Assembly (NCBI GenBank): GCA_016875665.1 | Contig: VGPA01000093.1 | Location: forward strand, 1 to 5,801 | Length of the DNA stretch: 5,801 nt | DNA from: Chloroflexota bacterium | Lineage (GTDB): Bacteria > Chloroflexota > Limnocylindria > P2-11E | Direction of reading: 5' to 3' | Part shown: in pieces, positions 4,982 to 5,801 of the stretch | Layout of the letters: each line of letters opens with the position of its first letter | How positions within the stretch are numbered: position 1 is the first letter of the stretch | Program-made: the position numbers and the translations under genes | The notes under the pieces: model-generated | Database searches by the model: none | What the model was told of the DNA's origin: nothing | The model's input: the letters and a program-made list of their open reading frames with translations, nothing else

Positions 4982-5801
4982 CGGAGCGCCGCGCAGTCGT
5001 ACAGGCCCTGGAATCCCGTGACCGCGGTGCACGCGGTCTGTGCCCAACGCGCGCCGCCGCCACCCTGGCCGCCGGGTCCGCCACCCGCCATGACGAAGCG
5101 GATCCGCCCTTCCTGCACGTAGCGCTGGAGCTGCGCGGCGGTGGGCACGGGGTCGGCGCCGTTGAAGCCGCCCATCGACATCACGGGCCTGCCCGACGCG
5201 ATCTGGATCGGCGCGGCCTGCATCGCGCTCGTCACCGCTACGAGCCACGTCTCGCTCGTGAAGCTCGCCAGCAGGTACTCGACGAGCGCGGCCTGGTTTC
5301 CCACGTTCCTCGTTGGGACGGGTGGGGGCAAGCCCCCCTGCTGGCCGGGCGCGCCGCGTTGGGGAATCCCGATCGCCGGGCGCTGGATGCCAGGAGCCTG
5401 GGGCTGCACCTGCGGGATCGGGAGGCCTTGTGGGCGCGCCGCGTTGGGGTTCGGTGGCGGCTGGGGTGCCCCCGGCGCACCCGGTCCCCGCGGCCGGAAT
5501 CCATCAAGAGCCGGGCCGCCGCCCGCGCGCGCCGGACCGGAGGCAGGACCGGGGCTCGAGCCCCCGCGCTCGGCGGTCGCGTACGCGTACGACGCGGGGC
5601 CCACGAGCATCGCCACGGTGCACAGTGCCGTGACCGGGAGCATCACCCGCGCGGGCACGAAGCGCATGGGCACCACGAGCGCGCCGGCCGCCACGACCGC
5701 GAGCGTGATCGCGAGCGTGTCGACGCCCGGTGCGAACGCGGGGGTCTTGCCGAGCACGAACGAGGACCACGCGACGGTCGCGAGCGCGGCCGCACCGAGC
5801 G
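4978..5801 (-). CDS. ArnT/YkcB-like GT-C glycosyltransferase, C-terminal part
   Basis: The gene enters from the right edge (first readable full codon at 5799-5797) and ends at TGA 4980-4978, giving 273 visible residues. The first 75 or so hold one partial and two full hydrophobic helices, then ASYAYATA, a typical end of the membrane part in this family. A Pro/Gly/Gln-rich linker of about 88 residues (bases 5568-5305) follows. The last ~105 residues match the YkcB-type C-terminal domain: NQAALVEYL, SGRPVMSMGGFNGADPVPT, a QRYVQEGRIRFVMAGGG segment, a glycine run and GLYDC close to the end. Such proteins are predicted to transfer sugars from a polyprenyl-phosphate donor, with this domain outside the membrane; the catalytic first loop is off-window, so activity cannot be judged. 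Two cysteines near the end (in TACTAV and LYDCAAL) could form a disulfide. The stop overlaps the GTG of the next gene. Confidence 0.82.
   Translation of the reverse strand, partial: LGAAALATVAWSSFVLGKTPAFAPGVDTLAITLAVVAAGALVVPMRFVPARVMLPVTALCTVAMLVGPASYAYATAERGGSSPGPASGPARAGGGPALDGFRPRGPGAPGAPQPPPNPNAARPQGLPIPQVQPQAPGIQRPAIGIPQRGAPGQQGGLPPPVPTRNVGNQAALVEYLLASFTSETWLVAVTSAMQAAPIQIASGRPVMSMGGFNGADPVPTAAQLQRYVQEGRIRFVMAGGGPGGQGGGGARWAQTACTAVTGFQGLYDCAALR
5305..5568 (-). other. Pro/Gly/Gln-rich linker of the YkcB-like protein
   Basis: About 88 codons of low-complexity sequence join the last membrane helix to the C-terminal domain. The stretch is dominated by Pro, Gly, Ala, Gln and Arg with recurring GxPxPQ, PQGLP and GIPQRGAPG phrases. 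It is almost surely disordered and outside the membrane. Linkers at this place in the family are usually shorter and glycine/serine-rich, to my knowledge. It also contains an 18-base direct repeat. Confidence 0.7.
5347..5449. repeat. Two exact 18-bp direct repeats inside the linker
   Basis: The sequence GGGCGCGCCGCGTTGGGG occurs at 5347-5364 and again at 5432-5449. The copies are 85 bases apart, so they are read in different frames of the minus-strand gene: the first encodes PQRGAP and the second falls within NPNAARP. The bases on both sides differ. The repeat could come from slippage or copying within the low-complexity linker. Confidence 0.85.

Noticed and set aside
3869..5122. 417-codon open frame on the plus strand opposite the glycosyltransferases
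   Set aside because: Its product is a highly charged Arg/Glu/His string without domains, typical of the reverse of a hydrophobic membrane protein gene in GC-rich DNA.
4982..5248. Longer N-terminus for the Gpi18-like protein
   Set aside because: The frame is open for 89 codons further, but it gives an Arg-rich string lying under the well-supported C-terminal domain of the upstream gene; the GTG at 4981 sits right before the first membrane helix.

Overview
The window is very GC-rich DNA (by eye around 70%), with G or C at most third codon positions. It carries two convergent gene blocks and almost no non-coding sequence. The source is probably an environmental high-GC bacterium. Chloroflexota, Gemmatimonadota and Actinomycetota all fit the gene content and codon bias, and the sequence alone does not decide between them. 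There is no mobile element, RNA gene, CRISPR array or phage gene.

Left block, plus strand (1-3634): a run of de novo purine genes in the order purL (3' end only), purF, purM, purN. PurF makes phosphoribosylamine from PRPP and glutamine (step 1). PurN formylates GAR (step 3), PurL converts FGAR to FGAM (step 4) and PurM closes the imidazole ring to give AIR (step 5). The only sizeable gap (402-550) lies between purL and purF. It holds a possible promoter, a strong 10-bp hairpin and a good Shine-Dalgarno for purF. purF, purM and purN are tightly packed. At both junctions the upstream stop codon sits in an ATGA that opens a very short reading frame.

Right block, minus strand (5801-3554): two membrane glycosyltransferases of the GT-C type, translationally coupled through a GTGA overlap. 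The upstream one (partial, running off the right edge) is an ArnT/YkcB-like enzyme; only its last membrane helices, a long Pro/Gly/Gln-rich linker and the YkcB-type C-terminal domain are visible. The downstream one is a complete Gpi18-like polytopic protein. Both probably move sugars from polyprenyl-phosphate donors on the outer face of the cytoplasmic membrane.

The two blocks meet tail to tail, with the last 81 bases of purN also coding for the C-terminus of the Gpi18-like protein. I see no convincing new system. The points most worth a second look are a PurF that keeps the four iron-sulfur cysteines but cannot have a propeptide and has lost a usually conserved motif, the ATGA-bounded mini-ORF between purF and purM, the convergent coding overlap, and the shared low-complexity outer segments of the two glycosyltransferases.
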